Part shown: piece by piece, positions 33,217 through 42,277 of the stretch
Numbering within the stretch: position 1 is the first letter of the stretch
Layout of the letters: every line of letters starts with the position of its first letter
The notes under the pieces: generated by a model
Databases searched by the model: none
What the model was told of the DNA's origin: nothing
Seen by the model: only the letters and a program-made list of their open reading frames with translations
Position numbers and translations under genes: made by a program
Source: Candidatus Palauibacter polyketidifaciens
Lineage (GTDB): Bacteria > Gemmatimonadota > Gemmatimonadetes > Palauibacterales > Palauibacteraceae
NCBI RefSeq assembly: GCF_947581785.1
Contig: NZ_CANPVO010000038.1
Coordinates: 1-64,000 of the forward strand
Reading direction: 5' to 3'
DNA length: 64,000 nucleotides

Positions 33217-36200
33217 TCAGCGCCGCCAGGCCGACGCGCCGGGGAGCCCGCTGCTCACCATCACTTCGAGCCCCGGCTCCGGAGCGCGCGCATCCGCCGC
33301 GCTCTGGGCCAGCGGACCGGAAGGCAGATCGCGGAAGATGGCCCTGACCTGCCCCGTGGCCGGATCGCGCAGGATCGCCATGGGCGGCTCGCTCCCCTCG
33401 GCGATTTCGACGCTGCCGCCCGGCCCGGCGAGGGAGAGACTCGCCAACGCCGTCTCCCATGCCGGCTCCACGGGAAGCGCAAACGTGAATCCGGACTCCC
33501 CGTCCCCGTCCCAGATCACTCCCATGTCGAAGCGGAGAGAGAACAGTTCGCTGCCGTCCGCCCGCCTTCCGGTCAGCGTGTACGGCCCGGGGGCGTGCGG
33601 CAGCACGGGGCGCGCGTCGACGACGAACGCGGGGTCGAGGTGGAGCGCACCGTCCGCGTCGGCCCCCCCGGATACGAGCAGCGTCCGGCTCGCGGCCGGC
33701 GCCTCCCACACCTCGAGCGTATCCTGCAGCCGGTAGCGCAGCGCGTTCGCAAAGTAGTAGTCGCTGACCCACGTCGGATCGCAGTATGACATAAAATCCC
33801 GCACCGGGGACGCTGGGTCGACCAGCGACCCGCCGTCCCGCGAATCCCAACCCCAGATGCCGATTCGCCCCCCTTCGTAGGGGAAGCTCGGATCCGGACC
33901 GCCTTCGTTCCCCGAGCACTCCGCATGGAACAGGCTCAGGTTATGTCCGAGCTCGTGCGCGAACGTCTCCGCGCTCAAGACCGAGATTGCGACCTTCCCC
34001 GAATAGGGGATCTCGTCTGAAAAGAACGGGAAGGTCGCGCGGCCCGCGATGTTACCCCCGATGTCCGGGATCAGACCGACCCAGTGTCCCACCCCCTCCT
34101 CCATGACCCGGATCCTTCCAACGTCCGCTATGAGGTCACCGGAGTCGTTCGAATCGACCGTAATGCTCGCATGGCGCGCAATCTCGATTTCCGCCACCGG
34201 AAGATACGTCCTCGTCTGCCGGAAGAACTCGTCTTCAGGGTCGGCGGTGCTCACGAACGTCGCGGCCTCGCGATCGTTGTCCTCGGTCCAGACCATGGGG
34301 AGCAGGGTCAGGAGCAGCGGGGGGACGGCCCTCACATCGACCGTCGTCCGTCCGCTCTCGGGGATGCGTTTCGACACGCCGAGATTCGGATCCAGCGTCC
34401 CGTCGGGGTCGATCTCCACGACCATCTCAAGTCCGGGCTGAATCACCTCGGCGGAGATGACGGCGTGGGGCGAAAGATCGAGTTCGCCTTCCTGTACTTC
34501 CGTCGGTATCGCGGACGAACCCGCCGGGATGTCTTCGACGTGCACTTCCGCACCGTCCACGAAGAACGTGACCCGCACCGGCGGGAGCATGGCCCCGGTC
34601 TCCTGTTCGGACGCCACGAACACGCGCAGGAGCGCCTCCCTGCCGGCGACGAGGGGGACAGGGAACTCGCGCGACTGCGCCGCCTGAATCAGGTAGGCCT
34701 CGGCGTGGGCCTCCCCGCCGCACAACTGGATTCGGGTCTTGAAGTACACCGATTCCATCCAGTCTCGGAAGGCGGGCGTCTGAGGCATGCACAGTCCGGT
34801 GTCCTCCGCGATCAACTCCCAGAGTTCCTCGAGCTGGGTCAGGTCTTCGGGCAAGGGGCCCGACAGGTCAGCATTACCCTGGACCCATATCCGATAAAGT
34901 TCGCTGGCGTCGCCCAACTCCGGCGGCAGAGGGCCAGACAGCTCGTTGTTTTCAACCAGGAGAAACGCGAGGCTGTCGATCTGTCCGAGCTCCGCAGGGA
35001 TCGGGCCCTCGATGTTGTTGTCGGCAACAAACAGGGTTCGCAGGCTATCGAGTTGGCCAAGCTAGGACGGCAGGGGGTTCGACAGCTCGTTGTCGTAGAG
35101 GAGGATCCTTCGGAGCTTCCCAAGCGCCGCCAGGCTCTCGGGCAGCCCCCCGTCGATCCTTGTCTCGGTGATACGGAGCACCTCCAGTTCGGTCAGGTTT
35201 CCGAACTCCACCGGGATCGAACCGTCCAACCGCGCCTCGTACAGGTGGATTTCCTCGAGGCTCTCCAGGTTGCCCAGTTCGGGTGGGATGGAGCCGGACA
35301 GCTGGTTTTCACCCCCGCCGATCCACAGCACTCTCAGGTTCTCCAGGTTTCCGATTTCGGGCGGGATCTCGCCCTGGAACGCGTTTCCGTCAATGTCGAT
35401 CCGCCGCAGTTCGGTGAGGAGGCCAATCTCCGCCGGGATCTCGCCCTCGAGCCGGTTGTAGTCCAGCCGCAACACCCGGAGGCTGGGGAAGTACTGGATC
35501 TCGGGAGGGATCTCACCCGACAGGTTGTTGCGATTCAGGTTGATCGTAGTGACCCGTCCCGTCGTATCGTCCACCGAGATGCCGAACCAGTCTTCGAGCG
35601 GGTCGTCCGTCCCCCAGTTGCCCGATTCCGTCCAACTCTCTCCGCCCATGGCCGCGTACAACTTCATCAGGTCCGACCGTTCCTCGTTGCAGGCGAGGAA
35701 CTCGCCATCGCGCGTCGCAATCGCGTTCAGCCACGCTTGAAAGCCCTCGTCGCGCACCGTGCACAGCATCGTGCCGCCGTACTGCAGCGTCTGTATGCCC
35801 AACTCCGTGAGAGAAGCCGGGATGGGGCCGGAGAGCCCCGCGTTTCCGTGCACGCGCAGTTCGGTGAGGAAGGCCAGACGGCCGAGGTCCTCCGGAAGCT
35901 GACCGCTCAGGCCGTTCTCGCTCAGGTCGATCGCCGTCACGCGCGAGTTCGCATTCGCCGTCACGCCGTACCAGCTTCCGACCGGCGCGTCCGTCCCCCA
36001 ACCGTCGTTGTTCGTCCATTCGCCCCCGCGCGTGCCGACGTAGAGGTCCATGAGCGTCGCCCGATCCAGGCTGTGCACCGCGACCGGCGCGGAGTTCGAG
36101 ACGGGGCCCGACGTGGCCGTCAGACTCGCGCTGCCCTCCTTCAGGCCGGTCACGAGCCCGGTGGCATCGATCGTCGCGACGGCCGGATCGCTGATGGTCC

Positions 36201-36495
36201 ACGTCACCACCGCATCCGAGATGGGCTGCGCCCGGTCGTTCAGGACGCGCGCCCTCACGCGGATCGTATCCCCCGCCACGACGGCAACCGTCTCCGGGTC
36301 CAGGGTGATCCTCGCCGGCACGGTCGCGGTTGGGGGCGGCGGCGGCGGCCCGGGCGGTGGTCCCGCCGTCTCGTCCCCTCCACAGGAGAGGACCGCCAGA
36401 CCGGCAAAGCCGAGCACCGCGGAACGCGCGGCGCGTGCACGGGGGGAGCGATAGGAATCGGAGCTGCCGGAGGTCGTGCGGATGCGCTTCGCCAT
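33217..36495 (-). pseudogene. lipoprotein with Big2-like, leucine-rich-repeat and metzincin domains, interrupted by an amber codon
   Basis: A single frame of 1092 codons split by TAG at 35064-35062 (codon 478). Flanking residues NPLPS-stop-LGQLDSL align with sibling repeats that read PxELG, so the change is GAG to TAG in an otherwise intact gene. Domains: lipoprotein signal with lipobox LAVLSCGG; Big2-like (ITLDPETVAVVAGDTIRV to about residue 155); two cap-plus-LRR blocks of the plant SGxIPxExGNLxxL type; C-terminal metzincin with HELGHNLSLFH (His847, His851, His857) and Met-turn-like FMSYCDPTW. Start ATG 36495 has GGAAGG seven bases upstream. The 566-codon downstream piece has no proper start. 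It could be a sequencing error, recent decay or readthrough. Confidence 0.82.
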
Positions 36496-36602
36496 GGGTT
36501 CGCCTTCCGTCTTTTCGGGGACGGGTGCCGGCCGTGAAGGACCGCCATGTCCGCTACCGGGCAACGCCCCCGAGTGTGCCTGCAAACAGGACCGGTTATT
36601 TT

Positions 36603-38600
36603 TTAGTCTAAAGACCTGTCGTCCGGTTGGCACCCTCCGAGGTGCTCGTCAAAGAAGGCGTCGAGCCGGCTGTACATGTCGACCGAGTTGGAGGGATCCC
36701 GGAAGCCGTGTCCCTCGGGATACGTCTTCGATTCGAACTCCTTGCCGAGCGCCTCAAGCCGCTCGACCGCGAGTTCGAAGTTCTCGAACGGCGCCCTTAC
36801 GTCGAACTCTCCGTGCATGATGAGGACGGGGGCGGTGATGCGGTCCATCCGGTCGAGCGTCTCGCTCTTCGCGTAGATCTCGGGCCGCTCCTCGGGCGTC
36901 CCGCCATGCCCCGTGATCGTGAAGATCTTCCCCAGACGGTCCGCGTAGCGGAGGGTCAGCGACTCCGAGTAGATACCGCGCATGGGGACAGCCGCATCGA
37001 ACTTGTCGGGCGTGCGCGTGATCGCGGACATGGACTGCATGCCTCCGTAGCTCCCGCCGTAGATGCCCACGCGCCCGTTGACGTACGGCTGGCGGCGCAG
37101 CCAGTCCGCCGCGGCGCCCGGGTCCTTCGACTGGTCGTTCAGCCAGTCCTCGACCGACAGATCCTGAAACTCGCGACCGAAGCCGGACCCCCCGCGATAG
37201 TTGATGGCGAGCACGACGAAACCCTCGTTCGCGAGGTACTGCTCCACGAGGTTCGTCCCCTGCGTGTAGGAGTTCGTCCCTCCCCCATGCACCTGGACGA
37301 GGGCCGGGCACGCGGGCGGGTCGGAGCCGGCGGAGCGCGCGACCCGGACCGCCGGCGGCAGGTAGAGAAATCCCTGGATGTACAGGCCGTCGAAGGAGCG
37401 GAAGGAGATCTCCGCGGGACGCTGGACGCCTTCGAAGTCCGGCGAAAAGTCCGTCACGCGGGCCGGGGTTCCACCGTCGAGGTCGAGGAGCCAGGCTTCC
37501 CTGCCCTCCGTCGCCGCATCCCGCGTGAACACGGCGCGGCTGCCGTCCGGCGTCGCGTGCAGCGACGACCACGCCCCGCCGACGTTCGTGACCCGCGTGG
37601 CGACGCCGCCGGAGGCGGGGACGGACCACAGATCGAAGGCGCCGCGCTGCTGGTACGGGAAGTAGATGCGCTCGCCATCGCCGGACCAGAAGGGGTCGAA
37701 GCGCATGATCGCGTCGGTCGCGTAGACCTGCATGTCGAGCGGCGCTTCGCGGAGGACGCGCGGGACGGTACCGGCGAGATCGAGGTCGATACGGTACAGG
37801 TACGCGAGGTCCTCGTACCAGTACTCGTCCTTGGACGTCCCCATCAGGACGAGGCTCGATCCGTCCGGCGACCAGACGGGGCTCGAGGAAGCCATGAGCG
37901 AAGCGGAGACCCGGTGCGCTTCGCCGGACGCCACGGCGACGAGCCACACGTCGTCGTGCCACCAGTCGGCCCGGTTGGAGATGTAGGCGATCCACCGACC
38001 GTCCGGCGACCACATGGGGCTGAAGCGGCTGTCGTCGGCCTCCGCCGCGCCGGCCGTCAGCTGCCGCGGGGGCGTCGCCCCGGTCGCGTTGACGAGCCAG
38101 ATGTCCTGGGAGCCGGAGGCCGTGGAGTAGTAGGCGAGCGTCGTGCCGTCCGGCGACCACGAGGGGGCGCGAAGACCGCTCACGCCTTCCACCACGACCA
38201 CCCGGTCCGATGTTCCCGCTTCTGCGACGACGAGGCTTCCTCCGGCGATGAAGGCCAACCGCTCCCCCTCCGGGGACCACGTCTGCGCGCCGCCGGCGAG
38301 CCGGAAGGTCGCGGCTTCTCCCTCCGCGGCCGCCACCTCCCCCGTCGCCGAAGTCGGGACAAGGTGGATCCCGCGTCCCCCCGCGCCTTCGACAGGTCCG
38401 GCCACCGCGAGCATGGATCCGTCGGGCGAGAGCACGGCGCGTCCGGCGCCCCCCGCGGCCGTGAAGAGGTTCTCCAGCGTCAGCGGGATCCGGCCGTCGT
38501 CGACGACCCCGCCGCCGGGGGGCGAGCAGCCGATTGCGAGGAGCCCCAGGACCGCGTACCGCCTGTGGCGCTTTCGGACGGATCGCGGGGATCGAGACAC
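36603..38600 (-). CDS. lipoprotein S9 family peptidase
   Basis: 665 aa. The basic leader ends in lipobox LLAIGC followed by SPPGGG, so it should be a lipid-anchored periplasmic enzyme. TolB-like propeller repeats (LSPDGSMLAVAG, WSPDGTTLAYYS) fill about residues 50-370. The hydrolase domain has Ser517 in YGGSYGGMQS, Asp600 in GEFDVRAPF and His631 in EGHGFRDP. GTG at 38600 is preferred to ATG 38627, because AGGAGG sits four bases before it and nothing precedes the ATG. It is closely related to the S9 lipoprotein at 46044-47978 (shared VQVHGGGTNSY and NYRGGSGFGREFQ). It lies 107 bp upstream of the broken LRR-metzincin gene. Confidence 0.92.
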   Translation of the reverse strand: MSRSPRSVRKRHRRYAVLGLLAIGCSPPGGGVVDDGRIPLTLENLFTAAGGAGRAVLSPDGSMLAVAGPVEGAGGRGIHLVPTSATGEVAAAEGEAATFRLAGGAQTWSPEGERLAFIAGGSLVVAEAGTSDRVVVVEGVSGLRAPSWSPDGTTLAYYSTASGSQDIWLVNATGATPPRQLTAGAAEADDSRFSPMWSPDGRWIAYISNRADWWHDDVWLVAVASGEAHRVSASLMASSSPVWSPDGSSLVLMGTSKDEYWYEDLAYLYRIDLDLAGTVPRVLREAPLDMQVYATDAIMRFDPFWSGDGERIYFPYQQRGAFDLWSVPASGGVATRVTNVGGAWSSLHATPDGSRAVFTRDAATEGREAWLLDLDGGTPARVTDFSPDFEGVQRPAEISFRSFDGLYIQGFLYLPPAVRVARSAGSDPPACPALVQVHGGGTNSYTQGTNLVEQYLANEGFVVLAINYRGGSGFGREFQDLSVEDWLNDQSKDPGAAADWLRRQPYVNGRVGIYGGSYGGMQSMSAITRTPDKFDAAVPMRGIYSESLTLRYADRLGKIFTITGHGGTPEERPEIYAKSETLDRMDRITAPVLIMHGEFDVRAPFENFELAVERLEALGKEFESKTYPEGHGFRDPSNSVDMYSRLDAFFDEHLGGCQPDDRSLD

Positions 38601-38604
38601 GGTT

Positions 38605-38610
38605 CCTCCT
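38605..38610 (-). promoter_or_regulatory. Shine-Dalgarno deciding a GTG start
   Basis: AGGAGG on the minus strand lies four bases before GTG 38600, supporting that start over the longer frame that begins with ATG 38627. Confidence 0.6.
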
Positions 38611-38706
38611 GAGGGACGGTTTCGCATGAGTATTGCCCGGGGCGATGGTCCGACAATACCGATCAGAGAAGGAAAAACCCATTCCGCGACCGGAGGTCGA
38701 AGCGCC

Positions 38707-39324
38707 TTGACCGAACCTGCCGTCACGCTGACCGACTACGGGCTCACGCTGCTCTGCGCCGTGCTGGTGTGGCTCGCGCGCTCACACGTGAGGGCCGATC
38801 TGCGCCCGTGGGCGATGGGACTCTTCGCCGGCTCGGGCGCCGCGGCCCTCTTCGCCGGCACGGTGCACGGCTTCTTCGGGGACGCCGCGACCCTCGGATA
38901 CCGCGTCCTCTGGCCCGCCACGATTCTCACGGTGGGAGCTACGGGACTCGCCGCCTGGGGCCTGGGCGCACGGATCGATGGCCCGCCCGGGGGTACGCGG
39001 TGGATCACCAGGCTCGCCGGGCTCGCCTACATCGCCTACGTCGCCATCGTGCTGGCAGGGTGGCAGGCGTTCGCCGTCGCGGTCGCCTTCTATCTGCCTG
39101 CCGTCATCTTTCTCACCGTGCGCTTTGCACGGGCTTGGCGTCGCCGCCCCACCGCGAGCCGGCGGCGGGCGCTGATCGGCTTCGGGCTCACCTTCGCCGC
39201 GGCGGCCATCCAGCAACTTCAGATCCCGATCCACCCCGTCTGGTTCGACCACAACGCGCTGTACCACGTCGTGCAGGCGGCGGCGTTCATCCTGCTCTAT
39301 CAGGGGATCAGCGGCGAAGAGTAA
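38707..39324 (+). CDS. unknown integral membrane protein (DUF6962-like layout)
   Basis: 205 aa with about seven hydrophobic helices (for example residues 9-24, 38-55, 62-86, 98-112, 113-132, 150-170, 182-198). A charged bundle RFARAWRRRPTASRRRAL forms a cytoplasmic loop, and the C-terminal HPVWFDHNALYHVVQAAAF has several histidines that could bind metal or haem. Its size and histidine pattern recall the uncharacterised DUF6962 family, but I cannot confirm this. TTG start at 38707 with GGAGG ten bases upstream. Divergent from the S9 lipoprotein gene across 106 bp and followed by another S9 peptidase. Confidence 0.7.
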   Translation: MTEPAVTLTDYGLTLLCAVLVWLARSHVRADLRPWAMGLFAGSGAAALFAGTVHGFFGDAATLGYRVLWPATILTVGATGLAAWGLGARIDGPPGGTRWITRLAGLAYIAYVAIVLAGWQAFAVAVAFYLPAVIFLTVRFARAWRRRPTASRRRALIGFGLTFAAAAIQQLQIPIHPVWFDHNALYHVVQAAAFILLYQGISGEE

Positions 39325-39353
39325 CGATGTTTCTCCAACGTCAGGGGTGTGCC

Positions 39354-41393
39354 ATGCGTGACGTCACCTTCCCCGGCTCCCGGCTTCTCGCCGCGGGTTC
39401 CGTTCTCTCCCTCGTCCTCTCCACCGGATTGCTCGCCCAGGAAAGCCGCCCGATGACGGTCGAGGATGTCCTCGCCCTCAAGAGCCTGTCGCAGGTCTCC
39501 GTGAGCCCGGACGGACAGTGGGTGGCCTACGTCGTCACGGAACGGGACATGGGAGAGGACCGCCAGGAGACGGACGTATGGGTCGTTCCGGCGGCGGGCG
39601 GCCCCGCGGACGTCCGTCAGCTCACCTTCCGCCCGGGATCCGACGATTCGCCGGTCTGGCACCCATCGGGGGAATGGCTCGCCTTCTCCTCGGACCGCGA
39701 AGGGGTGAGGCAGGTCTACGGCATCCGGCCGGACGGCGGCGAGGCATGGCAGGTGACGTCCCACGAGACCTCGGTCGGGAGCTTCCGCTTCGCGCCCAAT
39801 GGCCGGCGGCTCGGCTTCGTGGCGAGCCCCTCCGCGACGGAGGCGGACCGCGAACTCGAGGAGGTGCGGGGACGCCCGATGGTCTGGGACTCCGTCTACA
39901 CGGACCAGTGGTCGCGCCTCCACGTTGCCGAAGTCGAGGACAATGTGGCCGGCGAGGGAGTCAGGTGGTCGCCGGACGGCCTCCACGTGGTGTCCTTCGT
40001 ATGGTCCCCGGACTCGCGAGCCGTCGCGTTCGGGGCGCGGTCGTCGCCCGTGCTGAGGACGACCTACTACGGGGCGACGTACGTCCAGGCGGGGGCGGAA
40101 GCGGAGGCCCGGAGCGTCACCTCCATCCCGGGCGGCGAGAATCCGGTAGCGTGGGACGATGAATCGGGACTCATCGTGTCCGGGACGGGACAACTCCTCG
40201 GAACCTTCAATCGGCAGCTGTGGCGGGTGCCGTTCGGCGCGGACGGCAGCGCGCTGGACCCTGTTTCGCTCACGGGCGATCTGGACGCGAACGCGAACCT
40301 CGTCCACATCGATGGGGCGCGGCTCATCGTCTCCGCGGCCCGGCGCACCGGAGCCACGGTGTACCGGATCCCTCTCGCCGACGGCGCCGCGGCGGGCGCG
40401 CCGGGCGATCTGACCGATGGCCGGCGCTACTACTCCGGCGCCTCCGCATCCGCGGACGGGAACTTCCTCGCCTTCACCGCCGAGGACGGCATGACGCCTC
40501 CGGACATCTTCATCACCTCGATGGACACGTTTCGTCCCGAGCGTCTGACCGACCTGAACCCGCAGGTGGCCGATCTCGCGCTCGGCGAGCAGGGGGTCGA
40601 GTCGTGGCCTTCGCGGGCCGGAGGAGAGGAGATCGAAGGCGTGCTCACGCTTCCCGTCGGGTACGAGGAAGGGGACCGCGTCCCGATGGTCCTCGTGATC
40701 CACGGCGGCCCTTCCGGCATCTCATCGGACCGTTTCAACGCGACGCGCGGCGCCTACCCGGTGCAGGTGTACGCGGGCATGGGATTCGCCGTGCTGCAGC
40801 CGAACTACCGGGGCTCGAGCGGCTACGGCGAGCGTTTTCGGGGTCTCAACCGCGGCGACATCTCGGGCCGGGACTGGGTCGACATCGACTCCGGGGTGGA
40901 CGCCATGGTCGAGCGCGGAATCGCGGATCCCGAACGGCTCGCGGTGAGCGGATGGAGCTTCGGAGGCCACCACACCTACTGGGGGATCACGCAGACCGAC
41001 CGCTTCAGGGCCGCGAGCGCGGGCGCCGGCGCGAACGACCTCATCTCCATGTACTCGCAGACGGACATCCCCGAATTCTACCACACGTATCTGGGTCCGA
41101 AGCCGTGGGAGGACTGGGATCTCTACGAGGAGCGCTCCGCGTACCGCCATGTTGAAAACGTGACGACACCGCTCCTGATCCAGGTGGGCGAAAGGGACGA
41201 GAGGGTGCCCGCTGAACAGAGCATCCAGTTCTTCGAGGCCGTCCGCGCCATCGGTAAGGCGCCGACGACCCTCGTGCTTTATCCCGATCAGCCACATGGT
41301 GTTAGATCCCCTCGTCTCCAGCGGGATCTCATGTCGAGAAACGTGGAATGGCTCACGCGCTGGGTCCTGGAGCCGGAAGCGCTGGTTCCGTGA
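39354..41393 (+). CDS. secreted S9 family peptidase
   Basis: 679 aa from ATG 39354 (MRDVTFPGS, signal peptide ending GLLAQE). A second ATG at 39327 would add nine residues; AGGGG seven bases upstream favours 39354. The propeller spans about residues 40-400 (SPDGQWVAYVV, HPSGEWLAFSSD). Catalytic triad: Ser535 in the variant nucleophile elbow GWSFGGHHTY, Asp615 in GERDERVP and His648 in QPHGVRSP. The two histidines after the elbow (GGHH) are unusual among the S9 copies here. It follows the membrane-protein gene by about 30 bp. Confidence 0.92.
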   Translation: MRDVTFPGSRLLAAGSVLSLVLSTGLLAQESRPMTVEDVLALKSLSQVSVSPDGQWVAYVVTERDMGEDRQETDVWVVPAAGGPADVRQLTFRPGSDDSPVWHPSGEWLAFSSDREGVRQVYGIRPDGGEAWQVTSHETSVGSFRFAPNGRRLGFVASPSATEADRELEEVRGRPMVWDSVYTDQWSRLHVAEVEDNVAGEGVRWSPDGLHVVSFVWSPDSRAVAFGARSSPVLRTTYYGATYVQAGAEAEARSVTSIPGGENPVAWDDESGLIVSGTGQLLGTFNRQLWRVPFGADGSALDPVSLTGDLDANANLVHIDGARLIVSAARRTGATVYRIPLADGAAAGAPGDLTDGRRYYSGASASADGNFLAFTAEDGMTPPDIFITSMDTFRPERLTDLNPQVADLALGEQGVESWPSRAGGEEIEGVLTLPVGYEEGDRVPMVLVIHGGPSGISSDRFNATRGAYPVQVYAGMGFAVLQPNYRGSSGYGERFRGLNRGDISGRDWVDIDSGVDAMVERGIADPERLAVSGWSFGGHHTYWGITQTDRFRAASAGAGANDLISMYSQTDIPEFYHTYLGPKPWEDWDLYEERSAYRHVENVTTPLLIQVGERDERVPAEQSIQFFEAVRAIGKAPTTLVLYPDQPHGVRSPRLQRDLMSRNVEWLTRWVLEPEALVP

Positions 41394-41425
41394 CGCCCTG
41401 TTGGGCCGCTACGTTCATTAACGAC

Positions 41426-42277
41426 ATGAAGGTACGCCCGCGGAGGAGGAGGATCGTGCGACGCTCCCGTCCGAGTCTTTGCGGTCTCGTGCTCGCGGCA
41501 GGCATGCTCGCGACAACAACCGGCCCGGCCGCGGCCCAGGAGGAGCCCGACGTCACGGAAGCCGGTCTCGCGCGCGGCGAGATGTTCTACCAGGCCCACT
41601 GCGGCCGGTGCCACGGCATGCTCGGCCAGGGGGGAGAGGGGCCGAGCCTGGCGCGCCCCACCCTGCCCCGCGCGCCGGACCACGAATCGCTCGTCGAGGT
41701 GATCCGGGGCGGGATCTCAGGTACCGGCATGCCGGGGACGCGATCCAACCTCGTGTCGGACCTCGAGGTCGACCTCATCGCCGCCTACGTCCGCTCGCTG
41801 GCGGAGGACGTCGTCAGGGAGGTCGCGGGGGACGCCGCGCGGGGACAGGAAGTGTTCGCCTCCGCGGGCGACTGCTACTCCTGCCACGTCGTCGACGGCC
41901 GCGGGACGGGGATCGGCCCCGAACTCACAGGGATCGGGCAGCGGCGCGGCGTCGATTACCTCTACGCGTCGCTGCGGACGCCCGGGTCGGAGTTGCCGGT
42001 CACCAGACGAGGCATTCTGCGGGGGTTCAGGGGATACCTGCCGATCCGCGCCGTCACGCGCGAGGGCCGCGTCATCACGGGCATGCGCGTGAACGAGGAT
42101 GCCTTCACGATCCAGTTGCGGTCGATCTCCGGCCGCACGGTCTCGCTTCGCAAGGAAGACCTCGTGGAACTCGAGAAACAGTTCGATCACTCGCTGATGC
42201 CCGCCGTGGAGGAGATGACGGAAGCGGACATCGACGACCTCGTCGCCTTCCTGACCGACCTCGGAGGGGGATCATGA
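41426..42277 (+). CDS. exported diheme c-type cytochrome
   Basis: 283 aa. The signal peptide follows an arginine-rich start (MKVRPRRRR; hydrophobic LVLAAGMLATTTGPAAAQ). Two cytochrome c domains carry CxxCH at Cys59-Cys62-His63 (CGRCH) and Cys150-Cys153-His154 (CYSCH). An axial Met is likely in SGTGMPGTRS (Met102); the second domain is followed by a beta segment (LPIRAVTREGRVITGMRVNED) like that in cytochromes attached to planctomycete-type dehydrogenases. It overlaps the PQQ dehydrogenase start (ATGA) and most likely accepts electrons from that enzyme. Confidence 0.9.
   Translation: MKVRPRRRRIVRRSRPSLCGLVLAAGMLATTTGPAAAQEEPDVTEAGLARGEMFYQAHCGRCHGMLGQGGEGPSLARPTLPRAPDHESLVEVIRGGISGTGMPGTRSNLVSDLEVDLIAAYVRSLAEDVVREVAGDAARGQEVFASAGDCYSCHVVDGRGTGIGPELTGIGQRRGVDYLYASLRTPGSELPVTRRGILRGFRGYLPIRAVTREGRVITGMRVNEDAFTIQLRSISGRTVSLRKEDLVELEKQFDHSLMPAVEEMTEADIDDLVAFLTDLGGGS

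Noticed and set aside
33206-33919. Extension of the TolB/PHP protein upstream of GTG 33205
   Set aside because: Overlaps the metzincin domain of the gene before it and lacks sensible composition; a signal peptide starts right at 33205.
35062-35064. Amber codon as evidence of stop-codon reassignment
   Set aside because: Other genes here (ending at 11162, 19599, 30202, 43878) use TAG as a normal stop.
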